A DNA stretch of 40,275 nt, taken from positions 3,888-44,162 of the forward strand of contig KN884084.1 in the NCBI GenBank assembly GCA_000934455.1, read 5' to 3'. Source of the DNA: Apostichopus parvimensis (lineage: Eukaryota; Echinodermata; Holothuroidea; Aspidochirotida; Stichopodidae). How positions within the stretch are numbered: position 1 is the stretch's first letter; the number at the start of each line of letters is the position of its first letter. Both the position numbers and the translations under genes were made by a program. The notes below the pieces were generated by a model, which worked only from the letters and a program-made list of their open reading frames with translations, was not told the origin of the DNA and made no database searches. This document shows, piece after piece, positions 10,701 through 23,600 of the stretch.

Positions 10701-13350
10701 ATACCATGTGGAACAGCACCGCATAGCAGCAACTTTGAACCAAGTGAAGATCTATCTCCATGAGGATTGTAGAAACAAGAACCTCACAGGCTCATAGCCA
10801 GCCTTTGTGCTGTAAGGTGGCAAAGACAATTTTTCCCTCATGTTAATGGTCAGAGAATTTTATAGGTAAAGGTGAATTAATGCTTGTATTGATATTTTTC
10901 ATAACACCATATACTGTAGGCTCTACCCTTATAGTTACGCTGAAATTGTATGAAAATTAGACGTTAAATGCACAATCATGCACCTCTTACACCCTAGAAA
11001 TTGGGAGGATGTCAGTCCCGATCAGGCCTAAGGGGAGGGGCTCCCCTGACCTCTGGGAAATCTTTGTTCCAGTACGAGTACTTAAATTATGCAAAATGGT
11101 GCTATCACTTCCATCATTTGAATTACATTTGTGGGGTAAACTTTAAAAAGTTGCCAATTGTATAAAACTTTGCAAGCAATTGTCATGCAGCAAATTGCAA
11201 GCCATTTGGAAGCGTGATTGAGGGCAGGGGATGGGAGAAGGAACCATAGCCACCATACCGCTACCCAGTGGGCCCCATATGTTGCTTTACAGATATCAAA
11301 CATTTACAAAATACATCCAGGTATGTGTGGGTAGATACATGTATGCAGGTTATATCTCTATATTATATTGACCCAAAGACATATGTTTCTTCTAAACTTG
11401 ACGACAACCAAATCCATATTACCCAATCACTGAAGCAAACGTAACTTGGTCGGAGCAACCTTTTTCCAGAAAAACTTCTGAGATCAGCAGATCATACCAT
11501 ACTTTAAAATATAAAAAACCAAGTACAGTAGCCTTTCTAGGGTGCAAAATGGCTATTTATTTTTTTAATGCCAATTCTTTGCTGCCACCGGACCATCCCT
11601 GAAAACTTCTGAGCACTCATCTCCCCCCCCCCCCCTCGCAACCCTTGCTTCACCAATGGAACCTCATGATTGTGATGCACATTTTCCTCGGCACCCTCAG
11701 GTTTAGGAGAGATGGGGGAGGGGCAGATTTTTCGCACTTTAGGCATATGATCCTGTTGGGGATTTCAACAATGTGCCTATTATGTTCTGCTCCAGATGTG
11801 TGGTGTGTCAAGTTCTTGAAAATGATAGAATAGGCCTACAAATAGTATATAATACCTGCTGGGTAACCATAAGCCTATATAAGCCATCAATGAAATTCAC
11901 TAACATACAACTAATTATTGGCAGGGATGATTAGGAACACAGCTTTATTTTGCAACAGAACCATCAAGCCTGACTAGAAGTAAACAAGAATCAAACAAAA
12001 ACAACATATCTACCTAGATATTTTAGCCAGTAATGTAGTCTAAGTTCCACACTCATTGCACCTTCTGCTGTGACTTGTAACAATAAACCAAATTGCCACT
12101 TATTTTGAGAAAAGTAACAAAGAATCACTGTAGACTTCACAGTAGGAAATCAATACAGATTCATATGTTTAAAAAGCCTAGAAAAAGGCCACCATTTTGC
12201 ATACAAGTACTCTCAATGAAACTTTTGCCAACAGGGAAGGGGAAGGCAAGGAGGTACTTCCTCCTACAGAGCACTTTGAAGGTACACATTCCGCTGAAAT
12301 TGACAGACAAGCATTGTTCAAGAAGAGCCAATCAAACTCAATGCCTTAAAAAATTACCTGGGGTCAGACTAATGGCATAATGTTAGTCCTATTGCTTCTT
12401 ATGTGTATTGATTTTTTTTTAATGGATCAGAGCCATTGATCTTGTACATCAGGAAAAACAGGAAAACAGGAAAAACAGGAAAAATACTAGTCTTAATAAT
12501 TGTTTCATTATGGCTTAGTTTACAGTACTTCGGGGTAGGCATAGATCTTCACAAAACTATAGGCCTTCATAAGGCTACAACTTACAAGTGCTGTACAACT
12601 ACAAATTTGTTTTTTCGCTTAACTCGTCACCCTACTTTATAGGGCTTAGTCTATTTTGTATTCTAGGCCTAGCCTAGCTAATGTTAGGCCTAACTATCGC
12701 CACTAACGATGTTTGAAAACAAAATCAACGTATCTTTATTTTTCGTTAATCATTAGTGCATATCCTCACTCTAGGCAAAATACACTCCGTTTGAACATGT
12801 TTCTTGATCTTCTGTTCCAAATATGTACCACCCCCATTTCTTTGTAGTAAAAATGAAGGTTCCGCATAGCGTAGTTAGGTTTTGGCATATATGCTATGCT
12901 GCAGGACGTAGGCTTGCTGAACACTTATGTAAACAGTTCAGTTGCTGCCAGGGGGTAACCTGAAGTTGAACTTTGTCATAGTTTTAGCTGTCGTCTGCTA
13001 GGGGTATGTATCAACCTGCATGAACGAATCGCATTAGGCTTTCTCATGTTGAGTGAAGACAAACCAATGTAACAGTATTGGTTAGGTTCGAACTTTCTGT
13101 GATGACGTTAAAAGTGTCTGACAGTTGGAATCAATTTCCCTCAACCTAAATGTGTCGAATTAAGAAGTGCAGTTTTAATCCTTAAACTGCATTGGGCACT
13201 TTAATCCTTAAACTGCATTGATGTCCACTATTACATCGCAAATGATCAGTATTAAGGATCAACTGGTATTAAAGAATTAGTATTAAAGATTAATGATCAT
13301 CAGTATTATCCCCCAAATAGTTAGCAAAGTACTTTCCTAAAGGCTCTGTT
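7721..13350. other. Intergenic stretch without supportable genes
   Basis: This lies between the convergent ZEB and SSUH2 genes. Short ORFs here (the longest about 95 codons) show no domain, no splice logic and no codon-level conservation that I can recognise. Visible items are poly-G runs near 7935-7950 and 9959-9970, a poly-C run near 11624-11636, an AGGAAAAAC-type short tandem near 12449-12486, and TAGGCCTA-rich sequence at 12650-12690. Confidence 0.6.
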
Positions 13351-13351
13351 C

Positions 13352-13800
13352 TTCCAAGTACCCCAAGGAGTGGGGGGGGGGGGCACGTGCCCTCCCCCCA
13401 CCTTTTTTCCAAAATAGCAAATGTTCCCTACTGGCAAATAGAATGTGCCCCTTTGATGAAGAACTGTCTTTGGGATATCTTAAGCCTTTGTTAATTTTAG
13501 TATTTTATTTTAATTATTTATTTTTACTTAGTCTGTAAATGCTATTTTTAAAATGGCATCCCATATCTTTTTGTAGCACGGTTAACAATAAGCAATCTCA
13601 ATAAATAAAATATCAGTGTTGCAGCGCACCATAATAGTATTCATAGCATACTATAACACATCATATATACTTAAATGATATGGTCGGTATGTATCGATTT
13701 ATAGCATAACGAGTGGTGGTTGTGGAATGAGAAAGTGCCCCTCTGATGTTGTGCCCCCACTTTTTGGAAGCTTCCTACCCCCCGGCTTCCAAGTTAGTCG
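13352..13800. repeat. Degenerate GC-run-bounded repeat
   Basis: A G run followed by GGGCACGTGCCC at 13370-13392 and C runs near 13780 bound an AT-rich core. A degenerate motif of the type AATnnnAnGTGCCCCTnTGATG occurs twice in the same direction, near 13440 and 13727. This resembles a decayed transposon, but no clean inverted ends or target duplication were found. Confidence 0.25.
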
Positions 13801-13879
13801 GAGACATTGAGGAATGTTAGAACAGAAAATTAATAAGCAGTATGGATGACTACTTGTAGAGTGGTAGTATAGATTTTAT

Positions 13880-15384
13880 TCCTAGCTCTCTTACAATAAT
13901 GCAAACTATAAAAATCTTGCATTTACCAATACTGATATTTAAAAATGAATTTAATTAGTATGAGTCAAATCATAATAGAAACAATAGAAATAACAACCTG
14001 TCTCGATTTTCTACACGCACTTGTACATGACTATGATAAAGTGAAAGAACTATGGTAAGAAACCACATATTGAAATTCAATGAAAGCGGTTGCTGGTACC
14101 GTTTGCTACACAGAATTGTAATATAAAACTAAGAAAGGAAACATCTGCCATTGATGTAGCAAGTTAGAATCAAATTATGCTGTTCACAAGTCTATGTTGC
14201 CACTAATCTACCTACTATCTATACATGGTTCTAAGAAATGACGAATTTGAAAGACTTCTTAAGGCAGTTATGTTAACCAACTGCTTCATATTTATGGATA
14301 AAAAAATAAAAAACAACATAATATTAACCAAATTAAGATAGGGGAATTGAAGACATTTTTAATAGCTCTCTTAGAATATTAAAAACTATAAAACTGTGAA
14401 AATCTTGCATTTACTAACACACATATTTGAAAAATAATTTAATAAGTACAAAAGCTCAGAGTCAAAACATAATAGAATAAAAAACACAATCAGAAATATA
14501 TGTCCATCTCTAAAAACAAATTCTAAATAATTCACAGGTGTTATACCACCAAAATTGAAACATAGATATCATTTCTATTAGAAAACACTTTATAACCCAT
14601 TTGGCAAAACAAACAGAGACATATTAATAGGCCTATGTACACTTAAAAATCCAGCACACCTCTGCAATTAATTATTATTCTACATTAAAGCAGCCAGATG
14701 GCGGTGGAAGATTAATATTTTGGGTTTACATTTAACATGACCTCCCTCTCGGGATTTCTTTGGATATGAAATATGAGTATCGAATTGTTACATGTATCAC
14801 CATCAGTAGACTTTTGATTTTTTTTTTAAATTGAGTTACAAATATTTATGTTAAAGATTTAAAAAAGTCCTCATTACACCTGCATATATTACCTGCTGTA
14901 ACAGTATGTTTCAATCAAACAATTACAAAAGCATAAGATACATTTAAAGCTTTAAGAATCAAACGCCTGTTAATTATTGAAACTAATTTGGAACTATTGA
15001 TCAATTCCCGATGGGTTTGAGAAGTATAAAGCTCTAATACGTAGGTGGAATATTATATATCAGGTGAAAGGGAAAAGAGATGGTGGGTGATAAATAACAA
15101 CCTGTCTCAATCTTTACATGCACAGCTGTACATGACTATGATAAAAGTGAAAGAACTATGGTAAGAAACCACATATTGAAATTCGATGAAAGAGGTTGCT
15201 GGTACTGTTTGCTACACAGAATTCTAACATGAAACTCGGAAAGGAAACATCTGCCGTTGAGGTAGCAAGTTTGCATCAAATGATGCTTGTCACAAGTCTA
15301 TGTTGCCACTAATCTACACACTATCTATGCGTGGTTCTAAGAAAAGACGAATTTGAAAGACTTCTTAAGGCAGTTATTTTGGGT
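13880..15384. repeat. Partial tandem duplication downstream of SSUH2 (blocks A-B-A'-B')
   Basis: Block B, 13986-14275, recurs at about 15091-15384 in the same orientation with roughly 90% identity by eye; both contain AACTATGGTAAGAAACCACA and end near GACTTCTTAAGGCAGTTAT. Block A, 13880-13985, recurs at about 14356-14480 (shared TAGCTCTCTTA and AATCTTGCATTTAC). The order A1-B1-A2-(about 590 bp)-B2 is explained by an AB tandem duplication followed by an insertion between A2 and B2. The region lies downstream of the SSUH2 stop and may be partly 3' UTR. Confidence 0.75.
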
Positions 15385-15745
15385 TGGAATGGGTGGAGGT
15401 TGGCACCTTCCAGTAGATTGAAGAATTCCCATGAAGAAATTCTTTCATAGAAATTCTGTGAAAAAAAAAGACTATGCTCATTCTAAAGTCTTGTATACAT
15501 CTTATCACAGGCTGAAATAGTTCCAAAAAGGTATCCATTACAAATAATAGCTTAATACACAGTAGAGTTGGGTTTCATATTGATACAAAAAGGTATAAAG
15601 TTTCAACTTATACATAATCTCAGGTATTCAATATGAAGAAATGAAATTTGGGACTTCACCAACTGATGAACGGTTTACTCTGTACTTCTCTAAGATGTAG
15701 GTATCCTTGATGTGTGTCAGCCTCATCTTGTGATCGCAAAAAGAC

Positions 15746-17616
15746 TCACAGAATTGTACAACCCCAACAGCAATTGTGCGGATAATCAGGACAGTAGACT
15801 TCATACTCAAATCCATAGACCCAGAACCTGCCCTCTTTCTGTTTAAAGTCATACTTGACCTCCGTAACTGGAACTGATCTCAGCACTTGACGCTGTAAAG
15901 GAGACAACGAATGTACACGTGAAAGTTGGAATAATCACATGATAATTTCATATCTAGTTATAAAAAACCTGTAGCAACAGAACAGCTTAAATTAAAGTAG
16001 GTGGTCTTGGTCTGTGATGTAACACTCCCACTACACAAATAACTGTATTGTTGGGCTTCTAACATTAGTTTCCCAAAGGTGCTGAAGTTGTACTCATACA
16101 CATGTTCTTGACATTCATACAAGTTGTACTTACAACAAGTCTGGTTATCTCACTCAAGTATATGAGGATATGTCTGTTTCAGTCTTCCAGGCCCCATGAG
16201 CTGGTCATGTGACATATGCAAATCAACTTTCATCAAGTAGTAAAAAGTAGTATCTATCACTTATTACTAACCCCTCACCCCACCCCATCCACCCCACCCT
16301 TCCAACTAGCATCCCACCCATTCTCCACCCCCTCCCAAGCTCCTTCACACAGATGGATTCGTACAAAATAAATTTTTAGGTAATGCATACAAGCTTTGAT
16401 ATGGGAATATTTCATAGAGTGCTATCAGTTTAAAAGGCATAAAAGTGATAAATCTCCAAATTTACCTGTTGCAACATCTTGCAGGATGGCCAGGAATTCT
16501 TGTGCTTCTCCACAATTCTCATTGAATTGGCATTGACTTCAGCTACTTGGTATTGAGAAATAGGCCATACCTATCGAAAAATCAGCATCGCACATTTCCA
16601 ATGATAATTCTCAATTCAAAATACTCAGAAGTATAAAAGACCTAAATATTCTGGTGAAATATTTTAATAGGTGAAAGGGATGGGGGGGGGGGGGGATTGG
16701 AGCAAGACAGGAGAATTTGGGGTGGCATGGGGTGGGATAGGGAGGTCAACTTAGTTACAATCAGAATGTGACCACAATAATCTTGCAAGCATTTTCAGTG
16801 CTTTGTATTTTTTTTCTTCATAGACACTGCAAAGTTTTTATGAAATAGAGGGCAGCAGAGTAGATCTGTCTATACAAACTGAGACATGCAAAAGTAAAAA
16901 AAAATAAGTAAAACTGAATTGTTTGCTATTATCAAATTTTTCATGGTTAGTTGAAAAAGAATTGGCAGTTGAGTCAGATATGGGTTTTTACAATGGAATA
17001 ATCTGGCATAAAATTGGCAAAACTTTCAACTGTTTTCTTCTGCAGATGGCTAACAAAACTGACTCTATGTCATAATTGAATGGATTTCATCTTCTGCATC
17101 ATTAACATAAGGCACTAGAAATGAAAGTAGTTGCACAAAACAAATGGCAGCCTGACTGTGAAAGCATATCCTCAAGAAAAATTAAAGGTGTGTGTGGGGG
17201 GTGGGGGGAGGGGCGCTGGTGGAAGGGCAAGTGTAGACAGACCATCAAACCAGTCCGAAAATAAATACAAAATGTCATTTTCATACTATGGCCAAAATGC
17301 ACGTCCGACAGGAAAACAAGTTAGATTATTGAAAACAAAACTACAAAGAATATTGACAGTTTCTTATCAAACTACAAAACTGGCATCGAAAACTTTTTCA
17401 CTGTTCTTCATGTTTACCAATATCGCATACACTTTCCATTGCCTTAAATAGAATTCCCAGCAAGTATATATACATGTAAAATTTAATATATGAAAAAAGT
17501 TGAGGTGGCTCACAAAAGGTAAAGTTTGTTCAAAGATGACCTCTCCAGACACATCTCGTATTAGTTCATCAGGCATGTCTGTGTTTTCAAGAATGTAATC
17601 CTCTGGGTTGTTGGTA
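15746..17616 (-). CDS. SSUH2: SSUH2 exons 10-12, C-terminal domain ending CTIL
   Basis: Exons are 17616-17514, 16570-16466 and 15892-15746. They encode ...DMPDELIRDVSGEVIFEQ..., VAEVNANSMRIVEKHKNSW and RSVPVTEVKYDFKQKEGRFW, ending CCWGCTIL and TGA at 15748-15746. The last four residues fit a CaaX prenylation box (X = Leu, a geranylgeranyltransferase-type preference), preceded by further cysteines. Whether it is used is inference. Confidence 0.9.
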
Positions 17617-20600
17617 CTGCAATAGAAGAAGTACTTCATATTACCCATAAGAAAATGTAACCAGCCACAGGGGGCTCCTTTGTTCATCCTGAGCCCCTAA
17701 TCTCACCATGCCAAATGCCCCCCACCTGTTTCTCCATCACCACTACCCACTCTCCCCCCCCCCACAAGTTTCTTCGTATATAAGTAGCCTCAAAGTAAAA
17801 GTTTTAAATAACACATCCCCAATAAAACAAGAACCATTTTAAACATTGAAGTAAAAATATCAAATTTTGGAAGTTGTCATTCACTTTGTGCATGTGATTC
17901 CTACTGATATATGAACATCGTCACTGTGATGAAATGAGTCTCATCAAATTCATTCATGATTCATCTACTAACATTCACTTGGCTGAAGACTTTATACGGT
18001 TCCATTGTACAGTGCTCTTGGGCATGTTTTATTTCATGATAACAGCACTTTAATATTTGGTATTTATTATTATTATTATTATTATATACATGTCTTACTA
18101 TGATCAATTGCAATCTTACTTTGTGTTATAATCGGTAGCTTTGACAAACTTGTCGGTCAAGCAGAAACGACTGCTTTTAAAGGTATAAAACTTACAAGGC
18201 CAATGATGAAAAATTTAACAGTACAATATCAGTGCAGGTTGTATTTCAACATCATAGTGGCACATTGATCAAAATGACTGGACTATATAGTTTAACTACA
18301 CAGACTGTTAGCTCAGCTTTCTCAGAAGCTGCCCAAAACTCAGCAGGCAAAAAAAAAATAAACAGACTTAAACCATTTTGTGAGCTGAACAAAAGTTGGA
18401 AAAAATTGTCACCAAACTGATTAAAACCTCAATGGTTCTGAATAGAACTTACTACTGCACAGTGAGCTGTATGAACCATCTGAGGCTACAACGGCCATTG
18501 CAGGTGTGGCACGTGACTCTTCCATCTCCCCCACATGTGTTACATCTATGACAACAAAAATATATATATAAAATTCATTAATACAGGAATCAGATGTTTA
18601 CTCCTCAGCTACAGGAATCATGTCAGAGATCATATACAATCAAAGTACCAAACAAGAATGCATTCTTTATTCTAACGACGGAAATTGTGAAACTGAAACT
18701 TGTGAAGAGCTAAAGGACTTCAATTTAGCGAGTGAAGTATGTTATTACACTCTGTATTATTGTTAGGCCATCAAAACTTCAACGAGATGTTTGGCCATAA
18801 TTATTTTTGGAGACAAAAAAGGGGCAAATTGTGCAAGCAACTCTCTGATATCTATTACAGCTTACTGTTTGAATTTAATTTGTTGTTGGAGCCTTTAGCT
18901 AAATATCTCAAAGTGGTCTTCATCAAAATTTGAATGAAACTTTCGCAAGAATATTATTTTTCTATATTAGTTAAAGAATTTGTACAAAACTTGAAAAAAA
19001 TGATCAATGGAACTTGATGATCTCACGTACATACTTTGCTTATTGCCACAAAAAAATCCTCAAGAAAAAAATCTATGTAGTAAAACAAGCTGTACATAAC
19101 ACTTGTTACAACATGTTTTTATGTTTAACGCTATTTTCGAGACAGAGAGAAAAATGCCATGACAAACTAATTTGTTACTGCAAAAAGCCGGCATAGGCAA
19201 ATGTATAAATGTGATAGGGCCTGAAGTTTTGATCCTGATCAGGGGCTCTCATAATTTTGAGACTACAGAATTAAATTTGCATTACAAGCCAGTACTCATA
19301 GGAGACAGCAAAGAATAACATACACATGGCAGTCAGTGGTGTATTGAGAAACTCTCAGTGTTTATCTACACCCCCTCATTCCTGTATTCCACCCTCGTCC
19401 TTCCTCCATCCCCACCCCCTTCCTTCTTCCAAACCCACCCCTTCCCATATGACCCATGATGTCTTTGTTTCCCAAAAACTCAAATTTAAAAAACTAATCT
19501 TCAGTCTTCATCATGCTGTAAGTTCAAAGACTCCACAGACTGTTTTAATTCTATCCGCTGAAATCAAAATACTTACCGACATTTGCCATCCCCGCCGCAC
19601 CGGAAGCAGTGCTCATGATGAGAACCACCATCGCGATGGACCAGGCGCCTTCCGTTTCCATGGCAGCTGGAACAACGAACCTAAGAACATGACAAAAACC
19701 TTTACCTTGAATTGCCATTTTGATATTAGAATGACAAACAATAACACCGAAAAATACTATTCTCCATATTTCTTTTGTTGTTACAGTCATAGTTTTATTT
19801 TTTTATGCATAGCTATTTTCTCATGACATGGTTTTTTTTTTCTAAAACTGGTTTATACAATCAATTTGTCATGCTTGGCATGTAACACTCGCCCAAAAGC
19901 ACTTTTAATACTCTGGTATAACTATGTTATGACACTGCCTGGGGTCTATGCTTAGGATGGCGCTGTTCTGAATTCTTTTGCTCTCTTTTTAAAACCGGCC
20001 ATGTCAGTGAAGAGTTGCGTTGCGCTTATCAAAGGGAACATGAATTAAGGCAAGGACACAGAGGACCGTGAGATACCTCAATCTGATCCCTCAATCTGAT
20101 CCCCCTGACAGATACACAGAAAGCCCGCAAAATATGTCAAACTTGTTTCCTGAACTAGTATATACCAATCTAAAAAACTGATTAAGCTTGTCTGATAAAT
20201 TTTTAGACATTTGTAACATATATATACGACAAGAAAACCTGAAATATCAACTGAACCTAACAGAAGAGTTGACCTCATCAAAGCGACATCAAAATGTGAA
20301 GAAGGCAAAAGACTAGCTAAATGTAGATGAAATCAGGCAGTCAACGTTCAACTGTCCCATCGTTAAAAAGTCAAGTGAACAGTGGCTTCCGATATGAACT
20401 TCTTTCATGTCGAGTAGAAGCATGCTACTCTCGCAGGTACTGCACTATAACCTACTTAAACTGTAGCATCTCCTGAATATGAACTTCATTTGAAGCTCTG
20501 CAATTTTAGATTGAAGTACAAACAAGCAATATGAAAGAATCACCCCCATCATTTAACCATTGCAACCACTGCCTGGAGTAAAAAGCTTTAGGACAATGAT

Positions 20601-23600
20601 CCGAATTATTTCCTCACTTGAAGAACAGAGACCTCAGATGACGAGCTATACTGGAATATTAAGTTGATCAAGAACAGAGGCAAGGCCACAGAGTTGATGA
20701 GACCGTACCACAATCAGATACCCTTTCTATCCAAATTAGACAGAAGGATTGTCGGTTGAATGTAGGGAAATTGTTGCTAGTCTTGTAGAAAATAGTCTAC
20801 TAATTTTAATAAATCTTGCCTGCTACATTTGTAGACATGTTCTTGACATTCGTACAATAAGAAAAACCTGAGAGACCGATTGCACTCGTTGTTGAGTATA
20901 GCGTCAGTAAAATGAGAAAAGGGCAAAGACAAAAAAATAGGTGGAATCATGCAATCAAAGTACAAACGTCCAATGTTAAAGTCAAGTGTAGACGCTCCCG
21001 ATATGAACTTTCGTTAAGTCGTCCAATCTTACGTCGAGTAGAGTCATGCTACCGTCAATACACAATGAGTGTATACGCTATAACCTAGTTTAACTGTAGC
21101 ATCTCCATCTAACTTTATAACCTTTATTTTAAGCTCAGCAACCTACATCAAGTACAACAACAATGCTAAATGAAAGTGCCGCATCATTATTCAACCATTG
21201 ACAAACTCTTATCCGGAAGTTATAGTGGCTGCCTTTTTTTCATTAGTCAAAACAGCTGGTTTTTTCCTCTCACTTGAAAGTTGATAGAACCTGAAACTAT
21301 GTATATTGTTAGTTTGCTGCATTAAGTTTGCGACAGATGTTCCGAAACTTCAAGAAGTTTGTTATTTCTCAAAGTTAACATCATCTGTAACTTGCATAAA
21401 AGAATCAAGAGAAACCTTTATAGTCATTTAGAGGGCTAGTTGTTAGACACATGTATTTAAAATGCTAGTTTTAAATACAGCAGTCCCAAGTATGAACTAT
21501 GATTCAGCACCATCGTAGCAAAAAACACTTGAATCTAGATTGATTCTGCTTTCCTTATTATGATCTATTATTCAGCACCATCTTAACACCATTAAACATG
21601 CTCAAGTTGATTTTTTGTTGTTCCCAAATGTGAACGACAGTGTCATACAGCACCATAATAGCACACTGTCATTTACCTGAATCTGCTGAGTTTCTGCTCC
21701 CAAGTATGAACTATCATTCAGCACCATCATGGCACAAAACACTAGAATCTAGTTTGATTCTGCTGTCCTAATTATGATCTATTATTCAGCACCATCATGG
21801 CACAAAACACTAGAATCTAGTTTGATTCTGCTGTCCTAATTATGATCTATTATTCAGCACCATCATAACACCATAAACATGCTCAAGTTGTTTTTTTGTT
21901 GTTCCCAAGTGTTTACGACAGTATAATACAGCACCATCATAACACACCCGTCATTTACCGGCACCTGCTCTTAAGTATGAACAATGATTCAGCACCATCA
22001 TGGCATAAAACTCTAGAACTTAGTTTGATTCTGCTATCCTAATTATGATCTATTATTCAGCATCATCTTAACACCATTAACCATACTCAAGTTTAATTGT
22101 TGTTGTTCCCAAGTGTGAACAACAGTATACTACAGCACCATCACAACACACTGTCATTTACCAGCACCTGCTCCCAAGTATGAACTATAATTTGCCATCA
22201 TTGATATCATAACACATTACAATACTATATCATAGTTTAACATACAGTAGTGGATCCTAAAGTGGAAAACTTTTATCTGTACCTAAACTGAAGTTATGTT
22301 AAACATACAGAACACTGAAGTAAATAGGCCACATCATTAGCACACACTTAAAAGTATATTTCAGCATATGAAACTACCCAATTTACCCTTCAAAATATTG
22401 CTAGTTGCATAAAACTAGGTATCACTTTAAGATCACATCAGTAGTAAATCGCTGTTTTCTTCAGATATTAAGATAACACAGATAAAATGGTACATTCAAA
22501 GTGGCTTCAAAAACAGCAGTAAAACAACGAGCAATCTGAAAAGGTGGACAAAACTTACTCGTCCCCTTCCATGACAACGATGGCATCTGTTGTATCCCCG
22601 ACCATAGCAACCGTGACACTCCTGCTAGACAGCACAATAAAAAAAAAAACATTGTTAAGTCATAATTTAATATATATACAAAAAAATTATATATATAAAG
22701 CGGGAGGCCCGGGTTCAAATCCCGGTGGAGGCTAGAGGTTTTTTCACTGTTCTGGATTTTCAAACTCCCTACAATTTCAATTATATGTATACATGTATGT
22801 ATACATATATATAAAGGTTTCCAGAAAAAATTCAGTTCTTACCTTACTGAACCATTAGATTTGGGGGGAGCAACTTAATTAATCTAATTTGTATCGTACT
22901 TTACAAGACAAGTTTATAAGTTCTGACAAGACATCAACATACTGGCTCAGAGAAGAATTTTGGCAATTACTTGAAACTTTTACCTTCACTTTACTGCTAT
23001 GTGGAATTTCCAATCTCTTTGTGTGCGTGTCAAACAACCCACTTGGTTCGCATTGGATGTCCCACACTCCTGGAGGAGGGCCACGATCGGCTCCATCTAT
23101 CGGACCGCCGTAGTAAGGTTCATGCTTCCAGCAAGTGGTTCTCATCTCAGTGAAAGTCTCAAGCTTGTACTAATAAGAGAGATCAGTACTGAGGTAAATG
23201 TGTGTGGGGCTACGGGAATGCTCTGATAGTCCTTCTTTAATGATACAGTATTGTAAACACCACTGATACTGTTCAATTCAAGGATGCCCTGCCTTGCAAA
23301 ACAGAGCAACCCGAGAGGTGCAAAATGCACGAATTGCTGCTCCTAAGTTGGCTTTTAAATGCCAGCATATTAATTTACAAAAAGGAGGGAGGAACCCTCA
23401 ACTAAAGTTGTAATTTGGGGATTACGACCCGATAAAATAGTTCAGGAATACATCCTTGACACTGAATTTACAACATAAGCTTAGACTGGGAGTTGAGCAG
23501 TATTTTGTTGAAAGTCAAAAGACTATACTTACATAATTTGCTTTTATTCAATGTTACCAATGTTATTTGGTGTTAGGAGTGGCAATTTTTACCAATCATA

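Noticed and set aside
12093..12642. Two basic open frames in the intergenic region
   Set aside because: Lys/Arg-rich by AT/AG composition, with no domain; they overlap a short AGGAAAAAC tandem.
22700..22735. A complete tRNA gene
   Set aside because: Only the T-arm is present; there is no D-arm, anticodon arm or acceptor stem.
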